Below are positions 1-12,743 of a stretch of DNA of 64,000 bases, piece by piece. Under the pieces are notes generated by a model. It worked only from the letters and a program-made list of their open reading frames with translations. It was not told where the DNA came from and searched no databases. The stretch spans positions 770,001 to 834,000 of the forward strand of contig JACVTC010000007.1 of the NCBI GenBank assembly GCA_016946835.1, given 5' to 3'. Position 1 is the stretch's first letter, and each line of letters begins with the position of its first letter. The position numbers and the translations under genes are program-made. Source of the DNA: Neocallimastix lanati (nom. inval.). Its lineage: Eukaryota > Neocallimastigomycota > Neocallimastigomycetes > Neocallimastigales > Neocallimastigaceae.

Positions 1-236
1 AAATAATAAATAATAAATAATAAATAATAAATAATAAATAATAAATAATAAATAATAAATAATAAATAATAAATAATAAATAATAAATAATAAATAATAA
101 ATGATAAATAATTGAATAATAAATAATAAATAATTGAATAATAAATAATTGAATAAAAAATAATAAAACAATAAATAATAAATAATAAATAATAAATAAT
201 AAATAATAAATAATAAATAATAAATAATAAATAATG
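1..236. repeat. 7-bp AAATAAT satellite at window edge
   Basis: A tandem array of the 7-base unit AAATAAT runs from the first base to about 236 with a few substitutions around 103-165 (ATTGAATAAT variants). It continues past the window edge. It is not a known telomere repeat, because it has no G-rich strand. Confidence 0.9.
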
Positions 237-628
237 AATAAATAAATAAATAAATAATTTTATACATAAATAGTAAATAAATAAATCAATAAATAAATAA
301 AAAAATTAATAAATTAAATATTATATATCCAACTTTATTAAAATATATTATACATGTATATTAATTTATATGAAACATTTGAATCATTAAATAATATTAA
401 TATATGTAATATTTTAATATAATATATTAAGTTTTTTTTTTTAATTATGTATTAATAATAAATTTGATAATATAATAAAATAAAATAAATTGATATATAT
501 TTATATAAAAAGGATAAACTTTTAAAAAAAGCTTTGATAAATTATATATTATATATATATTTTTGAGCCTTCAGTTTTTATATATTATTCGAATAATTTT
601 TTTTTTATTTTAGAAATTCATTTATACT

Positions 629-659
<31 letters not shown>

Positions 660-1345
660 TTTTTATTTTTATATTAAAAAAAAATAATTTAAGTATTAAA
701 GGAAGCAAATAACGAAAATTTAAAAGAAATTAAGAAAAAATTGAAGAAAAGATTTTTATATATAAATATATTTAATTTAAATTCCACATAATTGATACTT
801 TTTTATCCGAATTAATTAATAAATAAATAATAAATTCTTTTCTTTACTATTTTTTTTCTTTTCTTTGAAAGTATTTCTTTTTTTTTTTTTTTTTTTTTTT
901 TTTTCTTTCTTTTTTTTTTTTTGATTAAATAAAATAAAGATAAAATTTTAATTGAGAAAAAAAATACAATATAATTTTTATTTTTTAAAATCAATTATTT
1001 AATCCAAACACAATAAAAAAAAAAAAAAAAATAAACAAATATATCTTTGTATATAAAACATCAAGATTTACATAATTAAAACAATTTTGTCAATCTTTAT
1101 TATAAGTGGTAGATATTTTTTTTTGTTTTATTTAATATTATATAATATTTACATTTTATTTTTGATTTTAAGATATAAATGTGAAAATAGAAGATATGAC
1201 AATAATGAAATAAATTATATTGATATAAACTTTTTTATTTAAAGATTATTATACTGATATGAAAATAAATTAAAATTTTGATATTTTATGTTCGTATATT
1301 AATACGAATTCTACATAATTGTATGAAAAATAACTTCATAAATGT

Positions 1346-1401
<56 letters not shown>

Positions 1402-1804
1402 GTAATAAAAACAAAAACAAACAAAAAAGAAGTTAATGTATATATAATAATAGAATCTCAAATAAATAAATGAAAAAAAGAAAAAAATATTTTTATTCAT
1501 ATTATAATCTTACTATAAACAATTAAATTTAATTCAAACAAACAAACAAACAAACATTAAGAAATAAAGGAATAGAAATTAATATATATATATATATTAT
1601 TTTTATAAATAAATATGATTTTATATTTAATTTATTCAGTGAATTTTGAAACTAATTTCATTAAATTTTATATCATATATATATTAAATGATAAATATCA
1701 TGAATAGCGTCTTATTTTATATTATAAATAATTTTAATATAAGTAATTAATTGCCATAAAAATATAATTGTACAATTATATAATAAAAAGAAAAATAATA
1801 GGAA
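237..1804. other. AT-rich intergenic DNA upstream of the SPA2-like gene
   Basis: No open frame with coding character was found here. The stretch holds T tracts (about 631-658, 869-920, 1366-1394) and an (AAAC)n-like run near 1540. It presumably contains the promoter of the gene starting at 1805, but no individual motif can be supported. Confidence 0.6.
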
Positions 1805-2189
1805 ATGTCCAAGGATACAACTCTTCAAATTGCTGCTGAACATTATGAAAGCTTAAGAGGGTACTTGGCTTCTCATATTCAAAAATGTAAATATATATAT
1901 ATGTCATTTATTATTAAAAAGTAAAAATTTTATAATACTTTTTAAGTTAACTTTTAATTAAAATAAAAAATGAAATAATTATGATATTCATTATTAATAA
2001 CTATTGTACATGAAATCTTTGTACTTGAAATTATACAAAGTAATGAGAGAATCGGGTCAAGTGAAAAGCAAAAGTGCATCGGCAAGGGATAAATTAATGA
2101 AATTAAACAAATCACAATTTCAAGAATTAGCTACTGATGTTTATGATGAAATGAAGAGAAGAACTGATGAGCATGCTTGTATTTATCAA

Positions 2190-2220
<31 letters not shown>

Positions 2221-5200
2221 TTAAATAACATTAAAATTTGTTGAATGAAATATAATTTTTAATTATTAACTATTTTTTAATAAATCAAAAGTTCCATTTT
2301 TACCCGTTCGTGACGATTTTCATCCTAAAAGAAATCAAGCAAGACAAAAATTAGCTACTCTTTCGACAAATCGTTTTAGAGTAATTTTTTTTTTTATAGA
2401 AAACTTATAATTTATAATATAATTTAAATGTTTATTTTGATATGATAATTAATTATAAATCGCTTGTTCATATAATAAAGGATTTAGCAACTGATATATA
2501 CTATGAAATTGAAAGAAGATTCCCATCAGTTACTAAATCTATTCAAGAGAGAATGCCACTTGAACCTGTAAAAATTGTTTATTTATAAATTTATATATAT
2601 TTATTAAAATTTAATCTTTTTATCTATTTGTTGGTTTTTATTATTTTAATTTATTAATTTTATTTATTTATTTATTTTATTTTGTTTATCTATATAATTG
2701 TTGAATTATTATAGTATTCACCAAAACAATATCAATATCCTGAAAGAAACATGGATAGATACCCATCTCAAGAAAAATCCTCACAAGAAAGTAAATACAT
2801 TACTAATAATTTGATGTATATTCTTTAAAAAAATTATTAAATTAAATATAATTTTATTTTAATTATTTATTAAATATATTAAATGTTGTAGTAATAACAA
2901 TAACTTTATTATTATTTATTTATATTATTATTTATTTTTTTTATTTAAAAAAACTAATAATTACTATTTTAATGAAAAATTTGAAATTTTTTTTTTCTTT
3001 TTTTTTTTTTTTTTTTTTGATATTTGAAATAAATTTAAAGAATATGCAAGAGATAGAAGCAGAGAAAGAAATGAAAGAGATAGAGATAGGGATAGAATGA
3101 GAGAAAGAGATTATCCTCCGAGAGAACGTGAATATTCTCAAAGAAAAGATAGTTCTAATACTCCACCAGATTATCAGAAACCCGCAACCTCTCCAGCTGT
3201 TAATGTTTCATCATTAGATAATTTAATGGCTGATATTGGTAGTATGCTAACTTCACCCAGGTCACAAAGTAGTACTCTTAACAAAGAAGTAAATATTTGT
3301 CTTTATAATATATAAACTTTAAATAATTTATTAATTTATTTATTAGAATCAGTATGCTAACAATAAATATTACTTTAATAATATTTTATTATTAAATATA
3401 TGTAATATGTATACAAGGCATCATCAAATGAAATAAATCAACTTAAAAAGGATCATGAAGATGAAATAAATAAATTACAAAAAGAAATTGATGAATTAAA
3501 AACAGAAGTGCAAGATTTAAAGGCTTCATTAGAAGTATTAATATATAATAATTTATTCAAATATTTAAATAACAATTACCAAGAATGTATCTATTAACCA
3601 TGATAAATATTATATGTGATATAAATAGGAAAAAACTAATGCTTTAGAAGTTAGTGAAGAAAAGGTTAAGAAAATGCAAAGTGATTATGATGAAAAAGAA
3701 AAAGTAAGTAAAAGATTTTTGAAAATACTAAAGTTGTATCAATATATATACTGATATTTATATGCATAAATAATAATTTAATTTTATTAATAAAAATTTT
3801 TAAAATATATAAAATAAAATGTTTAATATAAAAGGAATGTAAAGATTTACTTGAAGAAAAAGAAAAATTAGTTAAGGACTATGAAGATTTAGAAAATGAA
3901 CATCAAAATTTACAAGAAGATTATGAAAGTCGTGAACAAGTAAATATTATGTTTAAATTTATTTATAATTAAAATAAATAGATAGATAAATATGTATTTA
4001 TAGTATAAATAAAATATTGTTTTTTTTTTTATTTTAATATGAATTTTTAATTATTTTTTTAATTATTTATTATATACATAGATGGCTAAGGATATAAGAC
4101 AAGAAGTAGCTAATCTTTTAGATGAAGTTAAAGTATTACAAGAAAAGAATGAAGATCTAATAGCTGAAAAAGAGAAGATGGAAGAAACTATACGAAAATT
4201 AAAAGAAAATCAAGATACTAAAGGTAACATATTTAATAAATAGAATAAAAAGCTTTTTATATGATTATTTAAATATTCTATATTAATATTTAAGAATAAA
4301 TTATTATAAAATATTATTTTAATTATAATTATTAATACTATTTTTATTATTATTATTAAATAATTTTATTATTATTATTATTATTATTATTTATATTAAT
4401 TGATACAATTACTTTAGAAGATAATTATAGTCGTCGTAGTAGTTCAAAAGATAGATCACCAAAAGAAAAAGAGTCAAGTGCTGTTCGTAGTGAATTAGGA
4501 AAAATATTTGATGATATTGGATCAGATCTTAGAGATGGTATTATACAAGAAGATAGAGTTGATGCCTATGAAGATGCTATTAATAATCTTTTAGATGCTA
4601 AAGAGTAATTTTTTATTTACTTATACTATATGTATAGTTATTAATAAATTAAATAATAAATGTTAATAAGTATAAAATGAAAAATTAAATTAATTATCAT
4701 TATAATAATTATTATTATTATTATTATTTTATTTTATTTAATAAAATTTAGGAGTGAAAAACCAACTAGTGTTCTTGTTGCTATGAAGGCCATTGTTATA
4801 TCGTGTAAAACTATAACAGAAGATATAGAGAAATTTGAAAATGCATCAAATATTCGTTCTGATGAAAGAGAACATTTAGATAATTTAAAGAATTATCTTT
4901 CAGAATCATTAACTACATTAATGACATCTGCTAAATCTTATGCTACTTCACAAGGAAAATCGCCAGTTCCAGAATTAGAAGATTCATTATTATCTTTAAC
5001 AGATTCTGTTGTTGATTTAATTAGATATGCTAGGGATTTAAAAATTGATTTAAGAGGTGGTGCTTCCTCTAGAAGAAAAGAATATAAGGGACGTGAATCA
5101 TCAAATGCGAAGACTGTTCCCGAGTTAAAGGTACAAAATATAATACGATTCAATATAATTAATTAATATATATGTATATACATTTTCATTTTTTTTTCTT

Positions 5201-5586
5201 ATTTTTATTTTTTTCCAAATTTTATTTTTATTTAATAATAAATATAATTCTAATTAAAAATGTTTACAACTTTTATCTTTATTTTTTTTTTATTTTATTT
5301 TTTATTTATTTTATTTTTATTTTTATTTTTTTTAATAATGTATAATAAAAATAAATACAATATTTCAATACATTTACTTTATTAGGATTTCATAAAAGAT
5401 AATACAGATAAAATAGTTGTTTCAATTCAATCTTTATTATATAATCTTCGTGAATCCAATTCATTTGATAATGAATTCCTTGATATTGTTAGTGGTATAA
5501 CATCTATTGTAGATGATATTATTAATGAATCTCATGATACTTTAGATAATTTAAGTGCATCTGATTATAAACCTGATATTGGTAAA

Positions 5587-5643
<57 letters not shown>

Positions 5644-6062
5644 CTTCTTCTTTAGCTTTAATTCATTAATAATAATTAATTAATATTTATTTTATTAATA
5701 TAAAAAATACTGCTATTATTATTATCAACAGAAAATATCTTACTTGATTTAACTAACAGGTAAAATTAATTGAGAAAAGAGAAAAGAAAGTTTTTTTTTC
5801 TTATAAAATATTATTAAACTTTGTTAATAAATAAAAAATGAAATACTAATATAATTATAATTATAATTATTATATACCATTATTTATTAATTATTATTTT
5901 TAAATTTATTTTTTAATTTTTTTTAATAGTAATTCTAAATTAGATGAATTAGGTCAGAAGATGATTTCTTCACCTCAATCTAAATCAACAAAACAACAAA
6001 TTGCTTCAGCCTCTTATGATATTGCAAATTATGTTAAAAACTTGATTAATAACTTAAATTAA
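1805..6062 (+). CDS. SPA2: Spa2-like polarisome scaffold protein (SHD domain), 15 exons
   Basis: Joined exons: 1805-1886, 2041-2178, 2292-2380, 2481-2567, 2715-2790, 3041-3288, 3418-3534, 3629-3703, 3835-3939, 4082-4223, 4418-4604, 4752-5130, 5386-5581, 5732-5759, 5930-6062. They give 693 codons in frame. The N-terminus has two Spa2-homology (SHD/GIT) repeats: the first contains SARDKLMKLNKSQFQELATD, the second NQARQKLATLSTNRFRDLA followed by TDIYYEIERRFPS. An Arg/Ser/Pro-rich linker follows. Residues about 245-390 are Glu/Lys heptad-type coiled coil. The C-terminal third (exons 11-15) is helical and resembles the conserved C-terminal region of Spa2/GIT proteins. In yeasts Spa2 scaffolds MAP kinases and the formin Bni1 at growth sites; a role in rhizoid or sporangium polarity here is inference. 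All introns are short GT-AG. The start is the first ATG, in the context AGGAAATGTC. Confidence 0.85.
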
Positions 6063-6590
6063 TTTTAATAATAGCAAAAAAAAAAATAATTTTTTTTTTT
6101 TATTATTTTTATTTTTACTTCTTTTTCTTTATTCTTATACCTTTTTTTTTTCTTTTTTTTTTCTTTTTTCTATCTATCTTTTCTTTTTTTTCTTTTAAAC
6201 AGAACAATTATACTAATATAAATTTTTGTTTTTAAAAATTATAATTTTTTAAATGAACATTATAAAATAGTATTAAATAAATAAGTAAATATTAAATATT
6301 AGTTTATTTATAAAATAAGAGAAAAAAAATTAGGTCAATAGAAATAGATTGATATAGTTATTTTATAAATATATATATATTAAAAAAAAAAAAAAGAAAG
6401 ATAGAAAATATATATATATATATAAAGTATGTTATATATAAAAAGAAAAAGAAAAAGGAAAGAAAAGATGAAGAAAAGAAAAAAAAAATATTAAAAATAA
6501 TAAATTGTAATTATAATATATTATAAATAATTAAATTATCTATCTATAAAGAGAATAAATATTGTTTTATTAATATATATATTCAATTGG

Positions 6591-6623
<33 letters not shown>

Positions 6624-6950
6624 AATAAATATTTAATAGTAATAAACCGAAATTATAAAAATAAAAAATAAAAATAAAAATAAATTAATAAAAAAAAATA
6701 ATAAAACGAATTATAAAAAATATATATTACCATAAATAAGTAAATATAATAAATAAATATATATATGATAAATGAATAAAAAATTAATAAAAATGAATAA
6801 ATGATAAATAAATAAATAAAATATATATGATAAATAAATAAAATAATTAAAAATAAATTAATAAAATAAATAAATAAATAAAATAAAAAAGTAAATAAGA
6901 ATACATTTTAAAGAAATTGAAATTATTAATATATTATAAATAGTTTAAGA

Positions 6951-7007
<57 letters not shown>

Positions 7008-7242
7008 GATTAGTATCTTTTATATATATAGATAATATGTTATAATGAAATATATATATTTTTAATAAAATTTTATTTGTTGTCTTAAAAATTATAAATT
7101 GTTATATTAAAGAAAAATTTCTTCATTGTTAAGCTAAATAAACATGAGATTAGTGCTTAAAAAAAAAAAAAAGATAGAACCTTAAACAATCTTTTTTTTT
7201 TTTTTTTTATTTTTATGAAATTTAATTAAAAATTTTAAATAT
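6063..7242. other. AT desert with simple repeats
   Basis: This is the 3' flank of the SPA2-like gene. It holds a poly-A run (about 6591-6620), many AAATA repeats and an (AAT)n microsatellite at about 6953-7006. No gene is visible. Confidence 0.7.
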
Positions 7243-7655
7243 ATGGCTTGGTACTGACTATGTACCTTCCTTCTTGGTGGAAGAGAGATGAAAACATTAT
7301 TGATTAAAATTATAAAAAAGGAATGGAACTTTTTTTGTTTAATCATTAAATCATTTTTGATGATTATTCTAAAATTCTAATCTTAGTGTGATCTATGGCT
7401 CACTTTTTAACAGAAATTATGTCGAGGGCTAATAATTACTCGACAAGGGTTGCTATTACGACATTCTGATGTTATAAGCGCAAACTAATCGAGGAAGGTT
7501 AACACTGAAAATACAGTTAAAGAGAGGCTAGCAGGGAGAAGACCATAATATCAATTCAAACCCTAATTCGGGAATAAGAATTTCCTTTTAAACTCGAAAT
7601 AGTATAATAACCTTGGAGGTGAGGTTCGTTGCCTATGAATTTAATTATATACTTT
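7243..7655 (+). ncRNA. Structured, GC-richer island: candidate non-coding RNA, possibly RNase MRP/P-like
   Basis: Base composition jumps to near normal and no long frame is open. Local stems seen: GGTAC/GTACC near 7250-7266; GTCGAG/CTCGAC at 7421-7426 and 7439-7444; AACACTG/CAGTTAA at 7501-7507 and 7514-7520; CCC/GGG at 7561-7572; GGAA/TTCC at 7571-7585. A block GAGGAAGGTT (7491-7500) is followed by a hairpin and then AGAGAGG (7521-7527). That order recalls CR-I, hairpin and GARAR motif of RNase MRP RNA, and AAGGTT could form P4 with AACCTT at 7609-7614. Against this, T runs at about 7330 and 7404 would stop RNA polymerase III, so only the part after 7405 may be one transcript. Strand and ends are uncertain, and the MRP/P idea is weak inference. 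Confidence 0.35.
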
Positions 7656-7859
7656 TATTTTGAATATTTAATAACTTTTTTTATTTTACATTATTATTCA
7701 AAATATTATTATGTTCTAATTGGACAAATAATATTAATACTGTTTTTTTTCATTTTTTAAAAAATAAAAAATATTCTTGTAATTAATAAATGAATGAATA
7801 AATAAAGTTAAAAGTTCACAATAAGTGACTGTAAAAAAAAAAAAAAAAAAAATTAAAAA

Positions 7860-8315
7860 TTTCAATTAAATATTGCCAGTCGGTTAGGACGATACAGGTT
7901 ACTGTAGAGGGCGGGGTTCGAATCCTCGGCATGGCACCAAATAATCGGATGAGGTTTCTATCCTGGGATATCATGAGACCACACGTGATATTAATAAGTC
8001 AAATGATTATTTCACCCAACCCTGATACTACGCTTTGAATTGAAGCATAGACCTTGATGATTGTAATATTTCCAATCGCCAATGATTACACCCACTAGGG
8101 AGGAGTTAATGATTCCGTTCTGATGCTCGTGGTCATTAGAGATATATGTAGGAACGTTAGGAATGCATCTCCGGGCAGTGTGTAACGACGATTGAGAGCG
8201 GCGAAGCTGATACAGTATGCCAATAACTCATCACCTTATAGTTAATTAATAACTGTATGGCCATATTGGGAGATGGGTACCCAGTATGTGCAGTCTATGT
8301 TTTCAATTAAATATT
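7860..8315 (+). mobile_element. tRNA-derived SINE with exact 15-bp target-site duplication
   Basis: The element body is 7875-8300. TTTCAATTAAATATT occurs exactly at 7860-7874 and at 8301-8315, directly abutting the body, as expected for a retrotransposition target-site duplication. The head (7875-7939) is tRNA-like: an A-box-like segment (GCCAGTCGGTTAGGAC), a perfect B box GGTTCGAATCC at about 7916-7926 in a 5-bp T-arm, and a 3' acceptor-like end GCATGGC-A-CCA. It is only about 65 nt and cannot fold as a complete cloverleaf, so it is a promoter relic and not a functional tRNA. A tRNA-unrelated body of about 360 bp follows, with no open frame. The 3' side continues into CAATTAAA repeats. This is the usual SINE architecture with internal RNA polymerase III promoter. 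The partner LINE is unknown. Confidence 0.75.
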
Positions 8316-8420
8316 CAATTAAAAATTCAATTAAAACATATAATATATATATATTATAATTTTTTTTAAATAATAATAATATAATAGAAAAATAAAAAAA
8401 ACGAAAAACAAATTTATTAT

Positions 8421-8640
8421 TATTATTATTATTTATTTTTTATTTTTTATTTTTTATTTTTTATTTTTTATTTTTTATTTTTTTTACTTTATATATTAAT
8501 TTATTTATTGTTTTTAATTTATTTAATAATTTAAATATTTATTAATTTTTTAATATTTATTTTTTTATTTTTTTATTTTTTTATTTTTTATCTTTTATTT
8601 ATTTCTATTATCTTCCGTTAAATCAAAGGAAAGAAAGATG
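8421..8640. repeat. TTATTTT 7-bp tandem repeat and T-rich DNA
   Basis: Repeated TTATTTT units occupy about 8425-8480, followed by related T/A-rich DNA up to the 3' end of the PEX2 gene. No gene is visible. Confidence 0.7.
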
Positions 8641-8741
8641 ATTTATATCTTTTAATCATTAATTTATTTTTATTATCTGTTAGGTAAAAGAAAGATGCCT
8701 TATATTTTATATAGATATAAATATAATGTAATCAAAATTTT

Positions 8742-9852
8742 TTATATAAATTTCTTACGATTTAATATATTTATATTGTCATCATTAAAACTGAAATTAT
8801 CTTCTTCTTCACTTTCTTTTCCTTCTTTATCTCCTTTTTCACTATCATCTATTTCAGAGGTATATGAAGAAGACTCATTTTTATCATCATCATCATCATA
8901 ATGATAATAAGGCTCTATATCTTTAACAATAACCGAACAACGAGGACACATGTACATGGATTTCTTTTTATTTCCTGAAGAATTAATCATTTCTGATTTA
9001 ATACAATAGTAACAATAAATATGACCACAATTGGTAATATATGGAATATGAATAGGACAGGAGGCATTCATATCTTCATTATTTTCTTTACAAATGGCAC
9101 ATTGATCTAATGGCAAATCTTTATATTTATTAATTCTTTTCATATTTAATAAACCCTTTAAATAATTTTTAATTCCTTTAATATTCAAAAATGGCAATAT
9201 AAATAGAAGGAAATTCTTTTATATATATATGTAGATAGATAGGTTGATAGATGAATATATAAATATATAGATAAATTTAGATTTAGTAAATTCATATTTA
9301 ATTTTTTTAATAAATATATATATATATAAAATAAAATAATATTAATATTCAATAATAATAATAATAATAATATATATATATTAAGAAGCTAATAAATATA
9401 TATATATATATGTAAATGTTTTAATTAAATAGAATACTAATACTAATAATTAATGTTAATACTACCAATACTAATAACTATTACTAAAACTACTCTAATA
9501 CCACTAATACTAATAACTAAAAATTAATAACTAAAAATTAATAATCAATAACTAATAACTAATTATAATAACTAATTTTTTTTTATCAATAAACTAAATA
9601 TAAATATAGATATTTACAGTTAAAACAAACCAAACAAGTTGAAAACTTAAATAATCATTACTGATAATACGATTAGAATTTTCATTATCATAAACTAAAC
9701 GAATTTTTAATAGTCGATCAACTATAGATGTATATCTAAAGATTAAAGATGAAGAAGAAGAAGAATGTTAATAATCAATTATTTTTTAAAAAATAGTTAT
9801 GATTAATAATGATATTATTAATAATTAATTATATTTAAAAAATTTATATGGC

Positions 9853-9896
<44 letters not shown>

Positions 9897-10097
9897 TTAC
9901 TTTCCATTATATAAAAATATATAGAAATTTAATAAAGAAGATAATTTATATATTTTTTCTAAAGATTGAAATAATTTCCATAATTTTTTCTTTGGATTTC
10001 TCTATATTTAATTATAATAAACATTTATTTAAATTATTAAAGAACATTCATTCATTCAATACTTGTTCTCAATACTTTTATTTTTTTTTGTAATTGA

Positions 10098-10128
<31 letters not shown>

Positions 10129-10647
10129 ATCATACATACATTACTATATTCACTCCATCCATGACTTGTCATATATTCATTAAACTTTTCATATAGATAT
10201 GGCGTCAATACTTTTAAAGCAAAATACATTAACTTTTGTTCTTTTGATAAATCTGTTGTTCCATTAAACATTGAATCTTTTGATTATTAATTAAAGATAA
10301 TTTAAAGAATCAATAACATCATAAATGAAAATAATAATAATAATAAATGTAAAAGATTAGAATTCACGGAAATTAAAATTTAAATATTATATGACAAAAA
10401 AACTTAAGAATTAAGTTGTCAAATTGAAATTGAAACAATTAAAATATATTTATATGTAATTTCTTTAATCATTTTATATTATACACACATTTACTAGAAT
10501 GAGCCATTTCATTTCTATATTTTAAATTTTGTAATTTACAACCGTAAGTTGGCTTTGATTCAAGAACTGAAAAACGATATATTAATAAATTAATAAAGAA
10601 TTTTATTTCAAATTGGTATTTATCTCTAAAAGATGGCTATATATTAT

Positions 10648-10678
<31 letters not shown>

Positions 10679-11037
10679 GTTAAAAAAATTTTTTTATATA
10701 TTTATATGTAATGAAAAAAAAGTAGAAAAAAATAAAATAAAGAATAAATAAAATTAAATAAATTAATAATAAATTAAAAATTAAATATATCCATTAAGAG
10801 AACTTAAATTTCAAATAATTTTTAAAATACATTCAATTCTTACAAAGAATAGTTATATTTTTTGAATTAACTATTATTATATACCTTATATACTTCAAAT
10901 ATTTTTAAAAATAATTCTTTTAATATTGAAAAAATTTCTTTATCTATAATTATTGAATCCAACTGACAGCTTCTCATAATTTTTAGATATGGAATGGCCT
11001 GTCTGGCCGAATTTAATGTTCTCTTGTAATTACTCAT
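8742..11037 (-). CDS. PEX2: Peroxin-2, peroxisomal RING E3 ubiquitin ligase, 6 exons
   Basis: Exons (minus): 11037-10885, 10636-10495, 10276-10140, 10001-9901, 9735-9618, 9215-8742, giving 374 codons. The N-terminal Pex2/Pex12 domain shows SCQLDSIIIDKEIF, then ESKPTYGCKLQNLKYRNE, TDLSKEQKLMYFALKVL, LNFYIFLYNGKYTSIVDRLL and LPFLNIKGIK, in the order of Pex2 proteins. The C-terminal C3HC4 RING has C256, C259, C280, H282, C285, C288, C307 and C310 (core CGHIYCYYC). Pex2 works with Pex10 and Pex12 in the peroxisomal membrane to ubiquitinate the import receptor Pex5. After the RING there is an unusual acidic Asp/Glu/Ser tail of about 60 residues. All junctions are GT-AG and phases agree. A peroxin is notable if the host is an anaerobic fungus. 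Confidence 0.88.
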
Positions 11038-11077
11038 TTTGATATTATTATTATTATTATATTATTAATGGTGTTAA

Positions 11078-11134
<57 letters not shown>

Positions 11135-11294
11135 TAACAATTTTGATATTTTAAATAAATTATGAGTTAATTAGAATTTTAAGTTAATATGATGAAAAAA
11201 AAAAAAAAATTAAAGATAGTCTAAAAAATTTTGATTTGTTATTTAAAAAATGGTTCTAATATAGGATAATGATAATAAATAAATAAATAAATAA

Positions 11295-11329
<35 letters not shown>

Positions 11330-12169
11330 TATTAAGAAACTTATTATTATTTTATCTAGAATTATGAATATTTAAAAAAAATTCAATTTTTTTTTCTTTA
11401 CTCCTTCTTATTACAGCTATATTATTATCATTATTATTCTTCAATTACAGAAAAAGATTAATATATAAAATATGTAAATTTTTCAATTAAAAAATACTAA
11501 TAAAAAAAAAATATAAATAGAAAATTGTTTTAACAATTATATATATTAATATATTTTTAATTGCTGTTATTTTTATTTTTCTTTTGATAAATATAATAAA
11601 TTAAAAATATTATTTAAATATTTCTTTTCCTTATTTTTAATGAATAGGTAAAAAAAAAAAGTAATTATAATGAAATTTAAAATTTAAACATTTCTAATAT
11701 GTTTTATGAATCTATTTAAAATTGATTGTATTTAATAAATGTAATTTTAATTTTTATTATTATTGTTGTTGCTTCTTTATTTTATAATATATATTTATTG
11801 TAATTGATAAAATATATTCTTATTTCTATTTTTTTTTTTAATAAAATAAAATAAATAATTAACAATAAAATTATTAAAAATATAGATTTTTTTTCATAAT
11901 TTAAATTAATAAATTGTAGTCCTATTAATTTAAAGTTTGATTAGTATATAAAATGATTTAAATTAATTTTTCTCTAAATAATTTTAATTTTAATTAATTA
12001 TTTATTTATTTATTTTATTATTAGTATTTATTATATTATTATTACTTTATTTTCTAAATTATTGAATATATGTATTTTTTTCATTATAAATAAATAAAGT
12101 TATTTTTATTATAATTATATTTTTTTTTAAACTAGAAATAAGCTTTATCTAATGATATTTATTAAAAAA
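11038..12169. other. AT-rich intergenic DNA upstream of PEX2
   Basis: Contains long T and A tracts (11083-11130, 11299-11326) and no frame with coding character. It must include the PEX2 promoter, but no motif can be singled out. Confidence 0.6.
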
Positions 12170-12229
12170 AAAATACATGAAAGTAAAATACATGAAAGTA
12201 AAATACATGAAAGTAAAATACATGAAAGC
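12170..12229. repeat. Four tandem copies of a 15-bp unit
   Basis: AAAATACATGAAAGT is repeated four times (12170-12184, 12185-12199, 12200-12214, 12215-12229); the last copy ends in C instead of T. It lies just upstream of the decayed coding region. Confidence 0.95.
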
Positions 12230-12289
12230 AAAATGAAATTTTTTATATTAATATTAAAAAACTAAGTTATGAGTTTCAAGGATGAAATG

Positions 12290-12640
12290 GTCTCTTCATA
12301 TTCATCAATGATAACTCCATGTAGATAAAATCATCATTTGAATCTTTGAATCAGTATCTGAATTTCTTCTTTGCTTTATCGTTTCGACATCGACAAATGG
12401 TAGGTTTAATGGTATACAACTTGGTCATAATGTAAAAATCACTAATCACAATAGGCATAACATTAATAAGGAATTCCACATATTCTACAAAATATGAAAT
12501 AGGATAAGAGGAATGTCTCAAAGATAATTTGAAGGATATGGATAATATTCGCAATTCTACACGTCCTATTTCTGTACCTATTAATCCAGCATCAAATAAA
12601 TTAGTAACCTTTCATCTTATGAATTCTGTTGATCATTAAC
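12290..12640 (+). pseudogene. Decayed coding remnant (5' part)
   Basis: Base composition is coding-like, but every frame is broken. One frame gives KYEIG-stop-EECLKDNLKDMDNI, followed by RNSTRPISVPINPASNKLVT and ending HLMNSVDH-stop near 12640. The segment probably belongs with the next remnant. The parent protein was not recognised. The minus-strand frame over 12351-12554 is a shadow. Confidence 0.45.
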
Positions 12641-12743
12641 TACTATTCTTCAAGATAATATATAATAAAGTTATATATATATTAATAATTATTACTAATT
12701 AAACCTTTTTTTTTTAATTTATAAATATTAAAAAATTATCAAT

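Noticed and set aside
1-236. Telomeric repeat at the window start
   Set aside because: AAATAAT has no G-rich strand and similar A/T satellites occur throughout the intergenic DNA.
7491-7510. U6atac-like word near GAAGGTTAACAC
   Set aside because: The similarity to the U6atac core covers only about a dozen bases, without the neighbouring donor-pairing AAGGA or the 3' stem, so chance is likely.
7875-7939. Functional tRNA gene
   Set aside because: It has a perfect B box and an ACCA-like end, but only about 65 nt, an incomplete acceptor and no clear anticodon arm. The flanking 15-bp duplication shows it is a SINE head.
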